64,000 nt of DNA, taken from contig NZ_JAJTTH010000004.1 in NCBI RefSeq assembly GCF_021341665.1, forward strand, positions 124,001 to 188,000. Reading direction: 5' to 3'. The position numbers and the translations under genes were made by a program. The notes beneath the pieces were generated by a model that ran no database searches, had not been told where the DNA came from, and was given only the letters and a program-made list of their open reading frames with translations. Positions within the stretch are counted from its first letter, which is position 1. Each line of letters opens with the position of its first letter. This document shows positions 32,566 to 41,696 of this stretch, piece by piece. Origin of the DNA: Pseudomonas sp. Au-Pse12 (GTDB lineage: Bacteria > Pseudomonadota > Gammaproteobacteria > Pseudomonadales > Pseudomonadaceae).

Positions 32566-32646
32566 CAAGCATCAGCCTGTTTCATCGGTACTCGATTACC
32601 AAGCACACCCCGTCTCCTTGTTTCTCCTTTGGTTTGGAGACGGCTT

Positions 32647-32671
32647 AGGCGCCCTAGTGGCGCCTTTTTTT
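32647..32671 (+). terminator. Rho-independent terminator after the oprD-like gene
   Basis: AGGCGCC (32647-32653) pairs with GGCGCCT (32659-32665) around CTAGT, followed by seven T residues. It lies 80 bp after the porin stop. Confidence 0.9.
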
Positions 32672-33006
32672 GTTTTTCAGGCACAGAACCAGATAGGAGC
32701 GGACGGTAATACATCAATCGAGCTATGACGTTGCTGCAAGCGTGCAGAGCAAATTGAATGAGTAACCTGTGGTGAGAGAGCTTGGCCTTTGTTGTCAGTA
32801 GTGTATGGCTCTACTCAAAGGCTTTGAGGTGGGGACTGCTCTGTTGCTGAACCTGGAGTTGATGAATGTGAACAGTCTGAATGTGGTTTTGAACCAAAAG
32901 CAAAACAAGCTTTCGCTTCCAACATCAATTCAATGCTCAGCCAGCGAATCAGTGCAAGCGTCCTACGTCGTTTCAAAGGACCGTACGAGGACGCAAATCA
33001 CACAAT
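32672..33006. other. Spacer with no recognisable gene
   Basis: 335 bp between the porin terminator and copG. A 74-codon frame on + (32805-33029) runs into the end of copG and has no motif or good ribosome site, so I do not call it. Probably remnant DNA at a junction of cargo blocks. Confidence 0.4.
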
Positions 33007-33468
33007 TTAGTTGGCTGGGTATTCCGTGATCACCTGATCGCTTCCAGTTTTGGTCAGGCCAATAATCTGATATGCGTCTCGCTTTCCGCCAACTTCCATC
33101 CCAGGAGAACCCGCAGGCATGCCTGGTGCTGCGATCCCCATCAGATCAGCGCGATGGCTCATCGCGACAATCTGCTCGGCTGGTACGTGCCCCTCGACAA
33201 ACTTCCCATTGGTGACTGCGGTGTGGCATGACGAGAGTCGTGGGGTGACTCCAAATTTCTGCTTGACCGCGCTCATGTCAGTCTCGACATGGTCTACAAC
33301 GGTGAAACCGTTATCCTCAAGATGTTGAACCCATTTTTTACAGCAACCGCAGTTCGCATCACGATGAACATCAATCTTCATGGGATCTGCAGCATAGGCG
33401 GTGGAGCCAATGAACAAGGCTGCGAATGTTGCGATGCGTAATGCGCGCAGTCGGAGGTCATTTTGCAT
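33007..33468 (-). CDS. copG: CopG-type periplasmic copper protein (DUF411)
   Basis: 153 residues, signal peptide residues 1-26 (STAYA). DUF411 fold with the metal site DANCGCCKKW (CxCC) and further ligands in SSCHTAV; the C-terminal GIAAPGMPAGSPGMEVGGKRDAYQI is typical. P. aeruginosa CopG binds a cluster of coppers through such cysteines and is thought to handle Cu(I)/Cu(II) in the periplasm. Third gene of a leftward copA-copB-copG unit; 115 bp separate it from copB. Confidence 0.88.
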   Translation of the reverse strand: MQNDLRLRALRIATFAALFIGSTAYAADPMKIDVHRDANCGCCKKWVQHLEDNGFTVVDHVETDMSAVKQKFGVTPRLSSCHTAVTNGKFVEGHVPAEQIVAMSHRADLMGIAAPGMPAGSPGMEVGGKRDAYQIIGLTKTGSDQVITEYPAN

Positions 33469-33583
33469 AGGTAGTGCCCTTTGCGTCAGTGAGGAAGACT
33501 TCGTAGTCGTGCAGACGGCTCAAACGAAGTTTCGCCCCCTGAATGAAAGTATTGGTTGGATAGGGAAGAGTTCTCCCCCTGGT

Positions 33584-34606
33584 TCAAAACCACATCCTGA
33601 TGCCGGCTACAAATTTAGCCTCGTTGGTTTTCTCGCCTTCGTCGCTGGCCAGATCGGCAGTTTTTCCATAGGAGCGGCTCCAGGAAACGCCGATATAGGG
33701 AGCAAATTCACGGATAATTTCATAGCGCAACCGTAGGCCTACTTCGGTGTTAGCCAAACCGGAACCGATACTGCGCTGAGGATCGTTCTTCCCGTAAAGG
33801 TTCGCTTCGACTGTTGGTTGTAAGATCAGGCGATTGGTCAGCAGAATGTCATAGTCACCTTCAAACCGAGCAGCGGTTTGACCATTCTCGCCGATGAAGG
33901 CCGTTGCTTCGGCTTCAAAGTTGTAGAGGGCCATGCCCTGAATGCCGAAAGCCCCCCAGGTCTGTGGCGAACCGGGTTTGAAGTCTTGACGTACGCCGGT
34001 GACGACATCCCACCATGGAGTGATTGCATGTCCCCAGAGTGCTTGGAGTTCAGCGCTTTCCGTTACGCCATTTGTACGTTCACCTTCGGAGCGCAGCCAC
34101 AGGCGATCAATGTCACCACCGATCCATCCCTTGGCATCCCAGGCCAAAGCACTACCATTGTCGGCGTCCTGATATTCGAACTTATCAAGCAAGATGAAAG
34201 AGTTGAGGCTCTTATCATGAACCCCATGCCCGGCGACCGGGGGGAAGGCTGCGGCGCGATCGGCATCGGTAAGCACTGGAATAGGGGGGCGACTGGTAGT
34301 GGTTGCACCCCCGTCCATACTCTCCATCCCATCCATTTGCCCGTCGCCCATATTCATCATGCTGTGATCCATGGCGCCCATTGAGCCGTGATCCATCTTG
34401 GAGTGATCCATTGGATGGTCTTTCGATTTGACGGGCTTGGCCTGTGGCGTTGTCGACGGCTTTGAATCCTCGCTCGATGGCATGGCCATCGAAGGATCCA
34501 TCTGTCCAGTCATGTCCGCTGCCAGTACCAAGGGTGAAACGCCACCCAACAGCCCAACAGCAAAGACGCAACTCACCAGCGATTTACGATTTCGGTATGT
34601 GCTCAT
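33584..34606 (-). CDS. copB: Outer-membrane copper resistance protein CopB
   Basis: 340 residues; AAGGAGA precedes the ATG. Signal peptide (SPLVLAA), then a His/Met-rich segment (about residues 60-98: [19 protein letters not shown]), then a ~220-residue beta-barrel ending in phenylalanine (FVAGIRMWF), as outer-membrane proteins do. Family role: sequestration or export of copper at the outer membrane with CopA. Starts 12 bp after copA. Confidence 0.93.
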   Translation of the reverse strand: MSTYRNRKSLVSCVFAVGLLGGVSPLVLAADMTGQMDPSMAMPSSEDSKPSTTPQAKPVKSKDHPMDHSKMDHGSMGAMDHSMMNMGDGQMDGMESMDGGATTTSRPPIPVLTDADRAAAFPPVAGHGVHDKSLNSFILLDKFEYQDADNGSALAWDAKGWIGGDIDRLWLRSEGERTNGVTESAELQALWGHAITPWWDVVTGVRQDFKPGSPQTWGAFGIQGMALYNFEAEATAFIGENGQTAARFEGDYDILLTNRLILQPTVEANLYGKNDPQRSIGSGLANTEVGLRLRYEIIREFAPYIGVSWSRSYGKTADLASDEGEKTNEAKFVAGIRMWF

Positions 34607-34618
34607 AGATCGTCTCCT

Positions 34619-36547
34619 TTACTCATCGACCCGCACTTCACGGAACATGCCCATTTCCATATGGAAAAGCAGGTGGCAGTGGTAGGCCCAACGACCCAAG
34701 GCATCGGCCGTGACACGATAGCTGCGTTTGGTGCCTGGCGGCATATCGATCGTATGTTTGCGTACCATGAACTTACCGCTCTCATCCTCAAGGTCGCTCC
34801 ACATACCGTGGAGGTGGATGGGGTGGGTCATCATGGTGTCGTTCACCAGGGTGATGCGCAGGCGCTCACCGTACTTGAGGCGAAGTGGCTCTGCGTCAGA
34901 GAACTTGATGCCGTTGAATGACCACGAGAATTTCTCCATGTGGCCGGTCAGATGCAACTCGATGGTGCGATTGGGCTCGCGACCATCAGGATCTTGGAAT
35001 GTACTCCTCAGGTCAGAGTAGGTAAGTACACGACGACCATTGTTCCGTAAACCAATGCCAGGGTCGTTTAGCTTCGGCGTTGGGGTCATGGCTTGCATAT
35101 CAACCAAGGGATTGTTGGTTTCGGAGGCTGGGTGAGTCTGCATCTCTGCACCCATGCCGCCCATGCCAGACATGTCGCCATGGTCCATTCCAGCCATCTT
35201 GCTGTGATCCATGCCACCCATGTTGGACATGTCGCCTTTGTCCATGCCCGTCATCTTGCTGTGGTCCATTCCGGCCATGTTGGACATATCGCCACTGTCC
35301 ATTCCTGTCATACCAGTCATATTCCCTTGGGCCATACCGACCATCTTGCTGTGATCCATGCCGGCCATGCCAGACATATCGCCACTTCCCATGCCTGCCA
35401 TGCTGCCATGGTCCATGCCGGCCATACCGCCCATTCCCATGTCATCCATGGTGATGATAGGGCGTGGGTCGATCTGCGGTATTGGCGCGGTCAATCCTTC
35501 ACGTACCGCCAGGGTTCCACGTGCATAACCGGTTCGATCCATGGACTGGGCGAAGATGGTGTAAGCCTCTTCGCTGGCAGGTTCTACGATTACGTCATAG
35601 GTTTCTGCCACGGCGATGCGAAACTCGTCGACGCTGACCGATTTGACGTGTTGGCCATCGGCGGCTACCACGGTCATTTTCAAACCAGGAATACGAACAT
35701 CGAAATAGCTCATAGCTGAGCCGTTGATGAAGCGCAATCGCAGCTTCTCGCCCGGTTTGAAGATGCCGGTCCAGTTGCCGTTAGGGGCCTGACCATTCAT
35801 GAGATAGGTGTAGGTATCCCCGCTGACATCGCCGAGGTCGGTAGGGCTCATGTTCATTTCAGCCCACATTTTCCGATCTGCTACTGTCGCGGACCAACCG
35901 TTACTGCTGACATCATTGATGAAGTCACTAACGGTACGTTTGTGGTGGTTGTAGTAGCCCGACTGTTTCTTGAGCTTGGCCATGACACGACGAGGATCTT
36001 CATCAGTCCAATCAGTCAGCATCACCACGTAATCACGGTCGTACTTGAAGGGCTCTGGCTCTTTGGAGTCGATCACTATCGGTCCATAAACACCCGCCTG
36101 TTCCTGTAGGCCTGAGTGGCTGTGGTACCAGTACGTACCGTTTTGATGAACCTTGAATTTGTATTCGTACATGCCATTGGGAGCAATACCGTGAAAGCTC
36201 AGTCCCGGTACACCATCCATATTGGCTGGGAGGATTATCCCGTGCCAATGAATCGAGGTGTCTTGGTCGAGGCGGTTTTTTACACGCAGTGTAACGGTCT
36301 CTCCCTCGCGCCAGCGAAGTAACGGCCCCGGCAATGTACCGTTAATGGTCATCGCGGTACGCGCTGAACCAGTGATGTTTACAGGGGTTTCACCAATAAA
36401 CAGATCAAATTCGTTGCCAGTCAGTACGCTTGGAAGACCAGGACTGGTCACTGCCCAAACTGGGGTGCGCCACAAACCCAGGCTGCTAAGAATGCCGCCT
36501 GCGGCTAAGCCTTTCACGAATGTCCGTCTAGAGGTTTTGGAGTTCAT
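34619..36547 (-). CDS. copA: Periplasmic multicopper oxidase CopA
   Basis: 642 residues from the ATG at 36547; an upstream in-frame TTG (36562) is possible. Twin-arginine signal SRRTFVKGLAAGG, so it is exported folded. Copper ligands of the type 1/2/3 sites are visible: SIHWHGIILP, TYWYHSHSG, HPIHLHGMW and the C-terminal HCHLLFHMEMGM. Between domains 2 and 3 lies a 100-residue methionine-rich repeat region (~370-469). It oxidises Cu(I) to Cu(II) and binds extra copper. Leads the copABG unit; a perfect cop box lies 184 bp upstream (36731-36746). Confidence 0.95.
   Translation of the reverse strand: MNSKTSRRTFVKGLAAGGILSSLGLWRTPVWAVTSPGLPSVLTGNEFDLFIGETPVNITGSARTAMTINGTLPGPLLRWREGETVTLRVKNRLDQDTSIHWHGIILPANMDGVPGLSFHGIAPNGMYEYKFKVHQNGTYWYHSHSGLQEQAGVYGPIVIDSKEPEPFKYDRDYVVMLTDWTDEDPRRVMAKLKKQSGYYNHHKRTVSDFINDVSSNGWSATVADRKMWAEMNMSPTDLGDVSGDTYTYLMNGQAPNGNWTGIFKPGEKLRLRFINGSAMSYFDVRIPGLKMTVVAADGQHVKSVSVDEFRIAVAETYDVIVEPASEEAYTIFAQSMDRTGYARGTLAVREGLTAPIPQIDPRPIITMDDMGMGGMAGMDHGSMAGMGSGDMSGMAGMDHSKMVGMAQGNMTGMTGMDSGDMSNMAGMDHSKMTGMDKGDMSNMGGMDHSKMAGMDHGDMSGMGGMGAEMQTHPASETNNPLVDMQAMTPTPKLNDPGIGLRNNGRRVLTYSDLRSTFQDPDGREPNRTIELHLTGHMEKFSWSFNGIKFSDAEPLRLKYGERLRITLVNDTMMTHPIHLHGMWSDLEDESGKFMVRKHTIDMPPGTKRSYRVTADALGRWAYHCHLLFHMEMGMFREVRVDE
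35141..35440 (-). repeat. Methionine/aspartate/histidine-rich tandem repeats inside copA
   Basis: About a dozen imperfect repeats of ~8-10 residues of the type GMDHSKM and GMDHGDMSGM or GDMSNM. They form a flexible, solvent-exposed Cu(I)-binding segment as in other CopA/PcoA proteins; repeat number is known to vary between strains. The DNA repeats are close enough for slippage or recombination. Confidence 0.85.
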
Positions 36548-36730
36548 GCCATTTTTGTCCAATCAGTCAAAAGGGAAGATGTGCGAAACAACCCATGAAT
36601 TGCTCATACAAGTTGAAGGCATTTTCGTGGGCGTTGGTGTTCGCCCCAGATGAGCTCCGCCGGCCGCAACCAACGACGAATTGGTACGGCGAGCGAGCTC
36701 AGAAGTTGCCACAATTGATCCGCCACAGTG

Positions 36731-36746
36731 ATTACATTTCTGTCAG
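36731..36746 (-). promoter_or_regulatory. Cop box upstream of copA
   Basis: CTGACAGAAATGTAAT on the minus strand, the best copy of six in this island and a match to the Pseudomonas CopR site TGACA-N4-TGTAAT. It lies between the PtrA-like gene (ends 36764) and copA. Confidence 0.8.
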
Positions 36747-36763
36747 CTTGGGACGCATGCTTA

Positions 36764-36970
36764 TCAACATTTGTCGTGCTCGACGGCTTTGTCTTTGCTG
36801 TCTACTACGGGTGTTTGGGGGCTTTGCTTTTGAGCAACTTGGTACGATTCCATTGAGTCCTTCCTGGCCGCTTCCATGCGCGCGAATGTCCGATCGCCAC
36901 CTCCTTCGGCCATAGCCAGAGAGGAGAGGGTCAGAGCAGCAATGACAAAAACAGTTTTGATGGAGTTCAT
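36764..36970 (-). CDS. Small secreted PtrA-like protein
   Basis: 68 residues from the ATG at 36970, after GAGGA. Signal peptide MNSIKTVFVIAALTLSSLAMA, then EGGGDRTFARMEAARKDSME, the PtrA N-terminal motif, and a short charged tail. PtrA of P. aeruginosa is a copper-inducible small protein first described as a type III secretion repressor; here a periplasmic copper-related role is more likely, but unproven. A cop box lies 114 bp upstream (37084-37099). Confidence 0.75.
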   Translation of the reverse strand: MNSIKTVFVIAALTLSSLAMAEGGGDRTFARMEAARKDSMESYQVAQKQSPQTPVVDSKDKAVEHDKC

Positions 36971-37083
36971 TTTGGGGATCCTCAGATGAGTTTGGGTCAC
37001 CCCACTGAATCCAATTCGGACCTTGATTCTTGGGGGGTGAAGTAACATTAAGACTCTTCCCCTGTCAGAAACCTTAGGCGAAG

Positions 37084-37099
37084 ATTACGTTTCTGTCAG
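37084..37099 (-). promoter_or_regulatory. Cop box upstream of the PtrA-like gene
   Basis: CTGACAGAAACGTAAT on the minus strand, one change from the copA box. It lies upstream of 36764-36970 and could drive ptrA-like plus copABG as one copper-induced unit. Confidence 0.75.
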
Positions 37100-37293
37100 G
37101 TGTGTTTTTTGTGACGTGCCCTAGAGTTTTCTCGCCATCTGTTGCCGTAGTGAGTTTGGCCAAACTATGACGTCTTAGAGCGGGATTGAAAATTCAACGA
37201 GCAATCTAGATGATTGAGTTGATTAAAAGCAGTTCGGTATACTGTTGGTGAGGCTATCTACGTAGACATACCATGCTATTAGAAGGTAGTTTT

Positions 37294-37389
37294 ATGAAAA
37301 GCAATGACGAAAAGCTATTAATACTGACGCTTGCTATTTGTACACTTTTATTTCTTGGGGTTCTAGTGTTCAACCTCCTCGATCAATAA
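37294..37389 (+). CDS. 31-residue single-span membrane miniprotein
   Basis: Starts at the ATG at 37294 with AAGG seven bases upstream; an earlier in-frame ATG (37273) lacks a ribosome site. Short charged N-terminus (MKSNDEKLL), then one membrane helix (ILTLAICTLLFLGVLVFNLL). It reads opposite to the copper genes on either side, in the 466-bp gap between the PtrA-like and HMA-like genes. No family recognised. The coupling of ribosome site, charge pattern and helix supports a real gene, at modest confidence. Confidence 0.45.
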   Translation: MKSNDEKLLILTLAICTLLFLGVLVFNLLDQ

Positions 37390-37436
37390 GTAATAAGCGA
37401 ATATTTCTCGGAATTTGCTAGCATAAATCAGTACCC

Positions 37437-37637
37437 TCAGGCTCTGAACTCAGCAGGGAAACCAAGTGCGTCAACTGCTTCCCTAACTCGCTCTGGTCGT
37501 TCGCTATTCTCTACTTTAACTTTACTAACAGTACTGTCTACCGAAACGATCTCGTCGCTACCCATCGACTGAACCGATTTGGTGATCTTACTTACACCGC
37601 TGTCACAATCAATACCTGATACATTTAAAACGTACAT
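37437..37637 (-). CDS. HMA-domain (CopZ-like) protein with altered metal loop
   Basis: 66 residues with the beta-alpha-beta-beta-alpha-beta pattern of heavy-metal-associated domains (MYVLNVSGIDCDSGVSKITKSV ... VSKVKVE ... REAVDALGFPAEF). In copper chaperones the loop reads MxCxxC; here it is IDCDSG, so the second cysteine is glycine. A one-cysteine site would bind Cu(I) poorly alone, so it may have lost metal transfer or work as a dimer. It follows the Cu-ATPase gene by 108 bp on the same strand. Confidence 0.75.
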   Translation of the reverse strand: MYVLNVSGIDCDSGVSKITKSVQSMGSDEIVSVDSTVSKVKVENSERPERVREAVDALGFPAEFRA

Positions 37638-37745
37638 AGTTACTTTTTGTACTTGGCGGTTTCTCTAGCCACAGATACGGCCTTAACGTTGACGCTATGG
37701 GACGGTCAAGAGGAGTTATGTGCCGACCTACACAATCAAACGGGG

Positions 37746-40100
37746 TTATTCAATTCTGACGTTTCTCAGTCTCAATGCGTTAAAAACAACCGACGCTGAA
37801 CTCACACTCATAGCAATCGCGGCGATCATGGGTGATAGGAGATGGCCTGTCAGTGGGTAAAGTAGTCCAGCCGCGAGCGGAACGCCCAGCGCATTGTAAA
37901 GGAAGGCAAAACCCAAGTTTTGCCGCATGTTTTTTACCGTTGCAACCGAAAGGGCGCGCGCTCGAAGGATCCCCATCAGATCACCTTTAACCAGGGTGAG
38001 TTGAGCGCTGTTCATCGCAACGTCTGTCCCCGTCCCCATTGCGATTCCCACATCTGCTCGGGCCAGGGCCGGAGCATCATTGATACCGTCACCAGCCATT
38101 GCAACCTTACGACCATACTGCTGAAGATCCTCGACCAGGCGTTCCTTATCTTGAGGTTTCACCTCACCATGAACCTCCTCGATGCCCATCTCTTTAGCCA
38201 CCGCACGAGCAGTGGTGAGGCCGTCTCCAGTGGCCATAATGACTTTCACATCATCTGCCTTAAGTTTGATGACAGCTTCTTTTGAGGTCGACTTGATTGG
38301 GTCTGCCACTGCTAGCAACCCGGCCAATTTCCCGTCGACAGCTAGGTAGATAATGCTGATACCTTCAAGTCTTAGTTGCTCTGAGCGAAACTGGAGAGGT
38401 TTGGTACTTACGCCGGCGGCCTCCATCAATACGGTATTTCCGAGTTGGATCTTTTTTCCATTAATCAGGCCGCTGACCCCAATACCAGAGCTTGACTCGA
38501 AGGACTCAGGCTTGGTCAGCACAAGCTTTTCAGCATGCGCATGAGCCACGATTGCATGAGCGAGCGGATGTTCGCTGCCTTGATCAAGGCTGGCAGCTAG
38601 TTGAAGGACATCGTTTGGACCGAAGTCCGGAGTGGCTTCCACGCTGTGAAACACTGGGCGCCCTTCCGTCAACGTGCCGGTTTTATCGACGACTAGCGTA
38701 TTTATCTTGCAAAGGTTCTCTATGGCACTTGCATCTCGGAATAGCACCCCTACGCTGGCAGCTTTCGCCGTAGAGACCATTATCGACATCGGGGTCGCTA
38801 ACCCCAGAGCACAGGGGCAGGCAATGATCAGAACAGCGACAGCATTGATCAGACCAAAGACCCAACTGGGCTCTGGCCCCAAGAGCCCCCAGCCCAAGAG
38901 CGTCAGTAGCGCTATCGCGATGACCCCCGTTACGAAGTAGCCTGCAATCACATCAGCCATGCGTTGCATTGGTGCCTTTGAGCGCTGAGCTCTGGCGACC
39001 ATCTGTACGATTTGCGACAGCGTAGTTTCGGTGCCTACCTTCTGGGCCACCATTACCAGGCTGCCATGAGTATTTAGGGTCGCTCCGATCAAGCTGTCTC
39101 CTGTTCTTTTCATGACAGGTACTGGTTCGCCAGTCAGCATTGACTCGTCGACGGCGCTTTCCCCCTCCAGCACAGTGCCATCAACAGGCACTTTTTCACC
39201 GGGTCTAACTCGCAGGTGATCTCCTTGGTGCAGATGGGTAAGAGGAATGTCTTCCTCTTGGCCATCAATCTTGATTCTGCGAGCAGTCTTTGGAGAAAGG
39301 CTCAGGAGGGATTTTATGGCGGCCGAGGTTTGCGATCGAGCTTTGAGCTCAAGTATTTGCCCGAGCAGGGTGAGCGAGATGATCACGGCAGCGGCTTCGA
39401 AGTAGACGCCGATACGACCCCCTTGCAGGAAGGTGGTTGGGAAGCTTTGAGGGAGAAGAGTGGCCACAACACTGTAAAGATAGGCCGCAGCGGTACCCAA
39501 GCCTATCAGTGTCCACATGTTTGGGGTGCGATGCTGAACAGACGCTACCCCCCTGACAAAAAAGGGCCAGCCTGCCCACAGGGTTACTGGCGTTGCGAGG
39601 ACAAGTTCCACCCAGTTTTGAATCGATCCCTGAAAGAGGTGCCAGGAATGTCCTGTCATAGCGAGAACGGTCACAATCACCGTTAACGGTAGTGTCCACC
39701 AGAAGCGCCGGGCGAAGTCCTTAAGTTCAGGGTTGTCTTCTTCATCAAGGGTGGGCATGACCGGTTCTAGCGCCATGCCACACTTTGGGCAGATGCCGGG
39801 CCCAGGCTCACGTATTTCTGGGTGCATAGGGCAAGTGAATTCTCTTCCAGACTGCGTGGTCAGTGACGGATCAGGATGGCTGGCATGGGGCGACCTCGTT
39901 TTGTGCTGCGCATAACGTTCAGGATCTATCCGGAACTTCTCTTGGCATTTGAAGCTGCAAAATTGATATGCCTTCCCCTCATAAGTTTCGTCAAACGGAC
40001 TCGGCGGGGTTACTGCCATTCCGCACACCGGATCCCGCGGACCACCATCGAGAGGTTTTTTGGAATGGAGGTGATCGTGGATATGATGGCTTGGGGGCAT
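37746..40100 (-). CDS. copF: Copper(I)/silver-exporting P1B-type ATPase (CopF/CopA type)
   Basis: 784 residues; AAGGAGA precedes the ATG. Instead of HMA domains the N-terminus has a histidine-rich start, a YHS domain (DPVCGMAV ... [12 protein letters not shown], residues 23-55) and a heavy-metal-binding domain (FTCPMHPEI ... CPKCGMAL, 88-111). Then actuator TGEP (~323), the membrane metal site CPC (428-430), phosphorylation motif DKTGTLTEG (D472), [10 protein letters not shown] and [11 protein letters not shown]. It pumps Cu(I) or Ag(I) across the inner membrane. Follows the DUF2933 gene by two bases. Confidence 0.93.
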   Translation of the reverse strand: MPPSHHIHDHLHSKKPLDGGPRDPVCGMAVTPPSPFDETYEGKAYQFCSFKCQEKFRIDPERYAQHKTRSPHASHPDPSLTTQSGREFTCPMHPEIREPGPGICPKCGMALEPVMPTLDEEDNPELKDFARRFWWTLPLTVIVTVLAMTGHSWHLFQGSIQNWVELVLATPVTLWAGWPFFVRGVASVQHRTPNMWTLIGLGTAAAYLYSVVATLLPQSFPTTFLQGGRIGVYFEAAAVIISLTLLGQILELKARSQTSAAIKSLLSLSPKTARRIKIDGQEEDIPLTHLHQGDHLRVRPGEKVPVDGTVLEGESAVDESMLTGEPVPVMKRTGDSLIGATLNTHGSLVMVAQKVGTETTLSQIVQMVARAQRSKAPMQRMADVIAGYFVTGVIAIALLTLLGWGLLGPEPSWVFGLINAVAVLIIACPCALGLATPMSIMVSTAKAASVGVLFRDASAIENLCKINTLVVDKTGTLTEGRPVFHSVEATPDFGPNDVLQLAASLDQGSEHPLAHAIVAHAHAEKLVLTKPESFESSSGIGVSGLINGKKIQLGNTVLMEAAGVSTKPLQFRSEQLRLEGISIIYLAVDGKLAGLLAVADPIKSTSKEAVIKLKADDVKVIMATGDGLTTARAVAKEMGIEEVHGEVKPQDKERLVEDLQQYGRKVAMAGDGINDAPALARADVGIAMGTGTDVAMNSAQLTLVKGDLMGILRARALSVATVKNMRQNLGFAFLYNALGVPLAAGLLYPLTGHLLSPMIAAIAMSVSSASVVFNALRLRNVRIE

Positions 40101-40102
40101 GG

Positions 40103-40342
40103 CTATTTCTCCTTCTCATCCCTGTCGATTTTTGTCTTACTTCCATGCTGACCATGTCCAAAGAAATGCATCAAAGGACAGATCAAAAGAATCAGATAAG
40201 GCAAATATGGAGAGGCGTGGGCAAAGTGTTCCCGCACCACATAAAAGATGCCGATCACAAAGAGCATGATCAGCACCACGCCTGCTTTGCTCCTCCAGAA
40301 CCTTGAAGGAGGACTTTCATTTGAGTGCTGATGATTATTCAT
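40103..40342 (-). CDS. DUF2933 small membrane protein
   Basis: 79 residues from the ATG at 40342. Histidine-rich start ([11 protein letters not shown]), two membrane helices ([33 protein letters not shown]) and a C-terminal HGQHG. The LLxCPLMHxFxHGxHG end is the DUF2933 signature, common beside copper genes in proteobacteria. Function unknown. Lies between the cupredoxin and Cu-ATPase genes in one unit. A second DUF2933 protein is at 47639. Confidence 0.82.
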   Translation of the reverse strand: MNNHQHSNESPPSRFWRSKAGVVLIMLFVIGIFYVVREHFAHASPYLPYLILLICPLMHFFGHGQHGSKTKIDRDEKEK

Positions 40343-40436
40343 GACGTTGATTCCAACATTTAAGCAAGCAGTGAGGACTCTGGGGGGCAGAATAGTCAAT
40401 GCTCGCTTAGGTACAGTGATATCAAGCAGCGAATGT

Positions 40437-40973
40437 TTACTTCATTTCAAACTGACCAACCATTCCAGACTGGTAGTGGCCGGGTACGTTGCAGGCAAAC
40501 TCTAGCCCTGTGCTTTTGGTAAAAGTCCAAATCAGTTCCTTGGTTGTGCCTGGTTCGATCAGAACACTGTTGGGGTCGTTATGCTCCATCCCAACCTTCT
40601 TCATACCTCCCATGCTGTGCTCCATATCATTCATCGCCCGCCCTACGCCAGTAGGGCTCAGCGTTCCGTTCTGAAACATAGCCGTCATCTCAGCTTGGTG
40701 TGCGGCGTGGGCAGCTGCTTTGCCGATATTGAACTCATGGAGGAGAGAGCCATCATTGCGTAGGACGAACCGAATCGTTTCGCCTGGTTTGACATCAATG
40801 GCTTTGGCGTCAAAAAAAATATCGCCCATTTTTACTTCAATCGTGCGAGTAACGTCGGTCACCATTCCTGGTTGACCAATGTCATCTTTCCCATGGCCTA
40901 TACTAGCCATAGCCGTAATGCCGAAAAGAAGGGTTACTGCAGCTAGGACTGGGGTAATGAACTTAGCTTTCAT
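40437..40973 (-). CDS. copI: Periplasmic cupredoxin CopI
   Basis: 178 residues, signal peptide residues 1-23 (AMAS). Cupredoxin fold with probable type-1 copper ligands: histidine in LLHEFNIG, and cysteine, histidine and methionine in CNVPGHYQSGM. A His/Met-rich insert (AAHAAHQAEMTAMF, DMEHSMGGMKKVGMEH) resembles CopI, which is needed for copper tolerance in several proteobacteria and sits next to the Cu-ATPase. First gene of the copI - DUF2933 - copF unit; a cop box lies 73 bp upstream. Confidence 0.88.
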   Translation of the reverse strand: MKAKFITPVLAAVTLLFGITAMASIGHGKDDIGQPGMVTDVTRTIEVKMGDIFFDAKAIDVKPGETIRFVLRNDGSLLHEFNIGKAAAHAAHQAEMTAMFQNGTLSPTGVGRAMNDMEHSMGGMKKVGMEHNDPNSVLIEPGTTKELIWTFTKSTGLEFACNVPGHYQSGMVGQFEMK

Positions 40974-41045
40974 GGTGACCTCAAGAGCGAGAGAGAAACA
41001 CTGGCGATGCTAAAGTCTCGAAGCTGCCAGCTACCTGACCTGAAC

Positions 41046-41061
41046 ACTACAATTCTGTCAG
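41046..41061 (-). promoter_or_regulatory. Cop box upstream of copI
   Basis: CTGACAGAATTGTAGT on the minus strand, two to three changes from the best copy. It lies 73 bp before the copI start, in the gap to the third PtrA-like gene. Confidence 0.65.
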
Positions 41062-41139
41062 TTGTTTACGTAAAACTCGGCGGTTGGTAACTCAGTGTTC
41101 AACGGGACTTCTCAAATAAATACATTGAATACCTCGGGT

Positions 41140-41493
41140 TTATTGATGGTTTTCTGAAAGCATCAATTTGTGTTCTCGCTGCATTTGATTCAAAACGTCA
41201 TCGACAATTTTGTCGTGCTTTTCCATCCAGGCCAGATGCTGTTGAGGTGACATGGAGGCGTCGGGATGATCCTGATGGAGTTGAGTCATGATCTCACCCA
41301 GCATTTTCATGTGCTCGGCCATGTGTACGTGACGCTGCCCTTCCGGGGCTTTTTCGGCTTGCTGTAGGGTGGCTTCAGCTCTATTGCGCATACTCTCCAT
41401 GCGTTCCATCACTCGATCACCACCACTTTCAGCCAGCGCAGAGGCAGAGACGAGGATTGAGCTCACAAAGAAAAACGTTTTTAGGGAATTCAT
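41140..41493 (-). CDS. Secreted PtrA-like protein with histidine/methionine-rich helical tail
   Basis: 117 residues from the ATG at 41493, with AGGAG eight bases upstream. Signal peptide (MNSLKTFFFVSSILVSASALA) and the ESGGDRVMERMESM motif of the PtrA family, extended by a helical, His/Met-rich domain (HVHMAEHMKMLGEIMTQLHQDH ... SPQQHLAWMEKHDKIVDDVLNQM) that looks suited to bind metal, somewhat like CnrX/ZraP-type sensors. Divergent from copR, sharing the cop box at 41619. Confidence 0.72.
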   Translation of the reverse strand: MNSLKTFFFVSSILVSASALAESGGDRVMERMESMRNRAEATLQQAEKAPEGQRHVHMAEHMKMLGEIMTQLHQDHPDASMSPQQHLAWMEKHDKIVDDVLNQMQREHKLMLSENHQ

Positions 41494-41618
41494 GAGGGCC
41501 ACTCCTGGTGGACATTTCGTCTGACTCTTCTAGGTTTTGTGAAGAGCTGATTCCAGCACTCGACGGTGCTACACGCTGAACCCTAGACAGGGCTGGCTGA
41601 CATCCACCTGAAGCCAAT

Positions 41619-41634
41619 ATTACTTTTCTGTCAG
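41619..41634 (-). promoter_or_regulatory. Cop box between the PtrA-like gene and copRS
   Basis: CTGACAGAAAAGTAAT on the minus strand. It lies 63 bp upstream of copR and 126 bp upstream of the divergent PtrA-like gene, so CopR probably controls both, including itself. Confidence 0.75.
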
Positions 41635-41696
41635 TTGCTGGTTGGCTGAAGTTTTTCGTTGCAGACTTCACGCCATAACTATTTGAGAGCCATGCC

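Noticed and set aside
32805..33029. 74-codon open frame between the porin and copG
   Set aside because: No motif, poor ribosome site, and it runs into the opposite-strand copG end.
37660..37720. Possible CueR-type operator before the HMA-like gene
   Set aside because: TTGACC is present but the 19-bp spacer, the inverse arm and the -10 do not line up.
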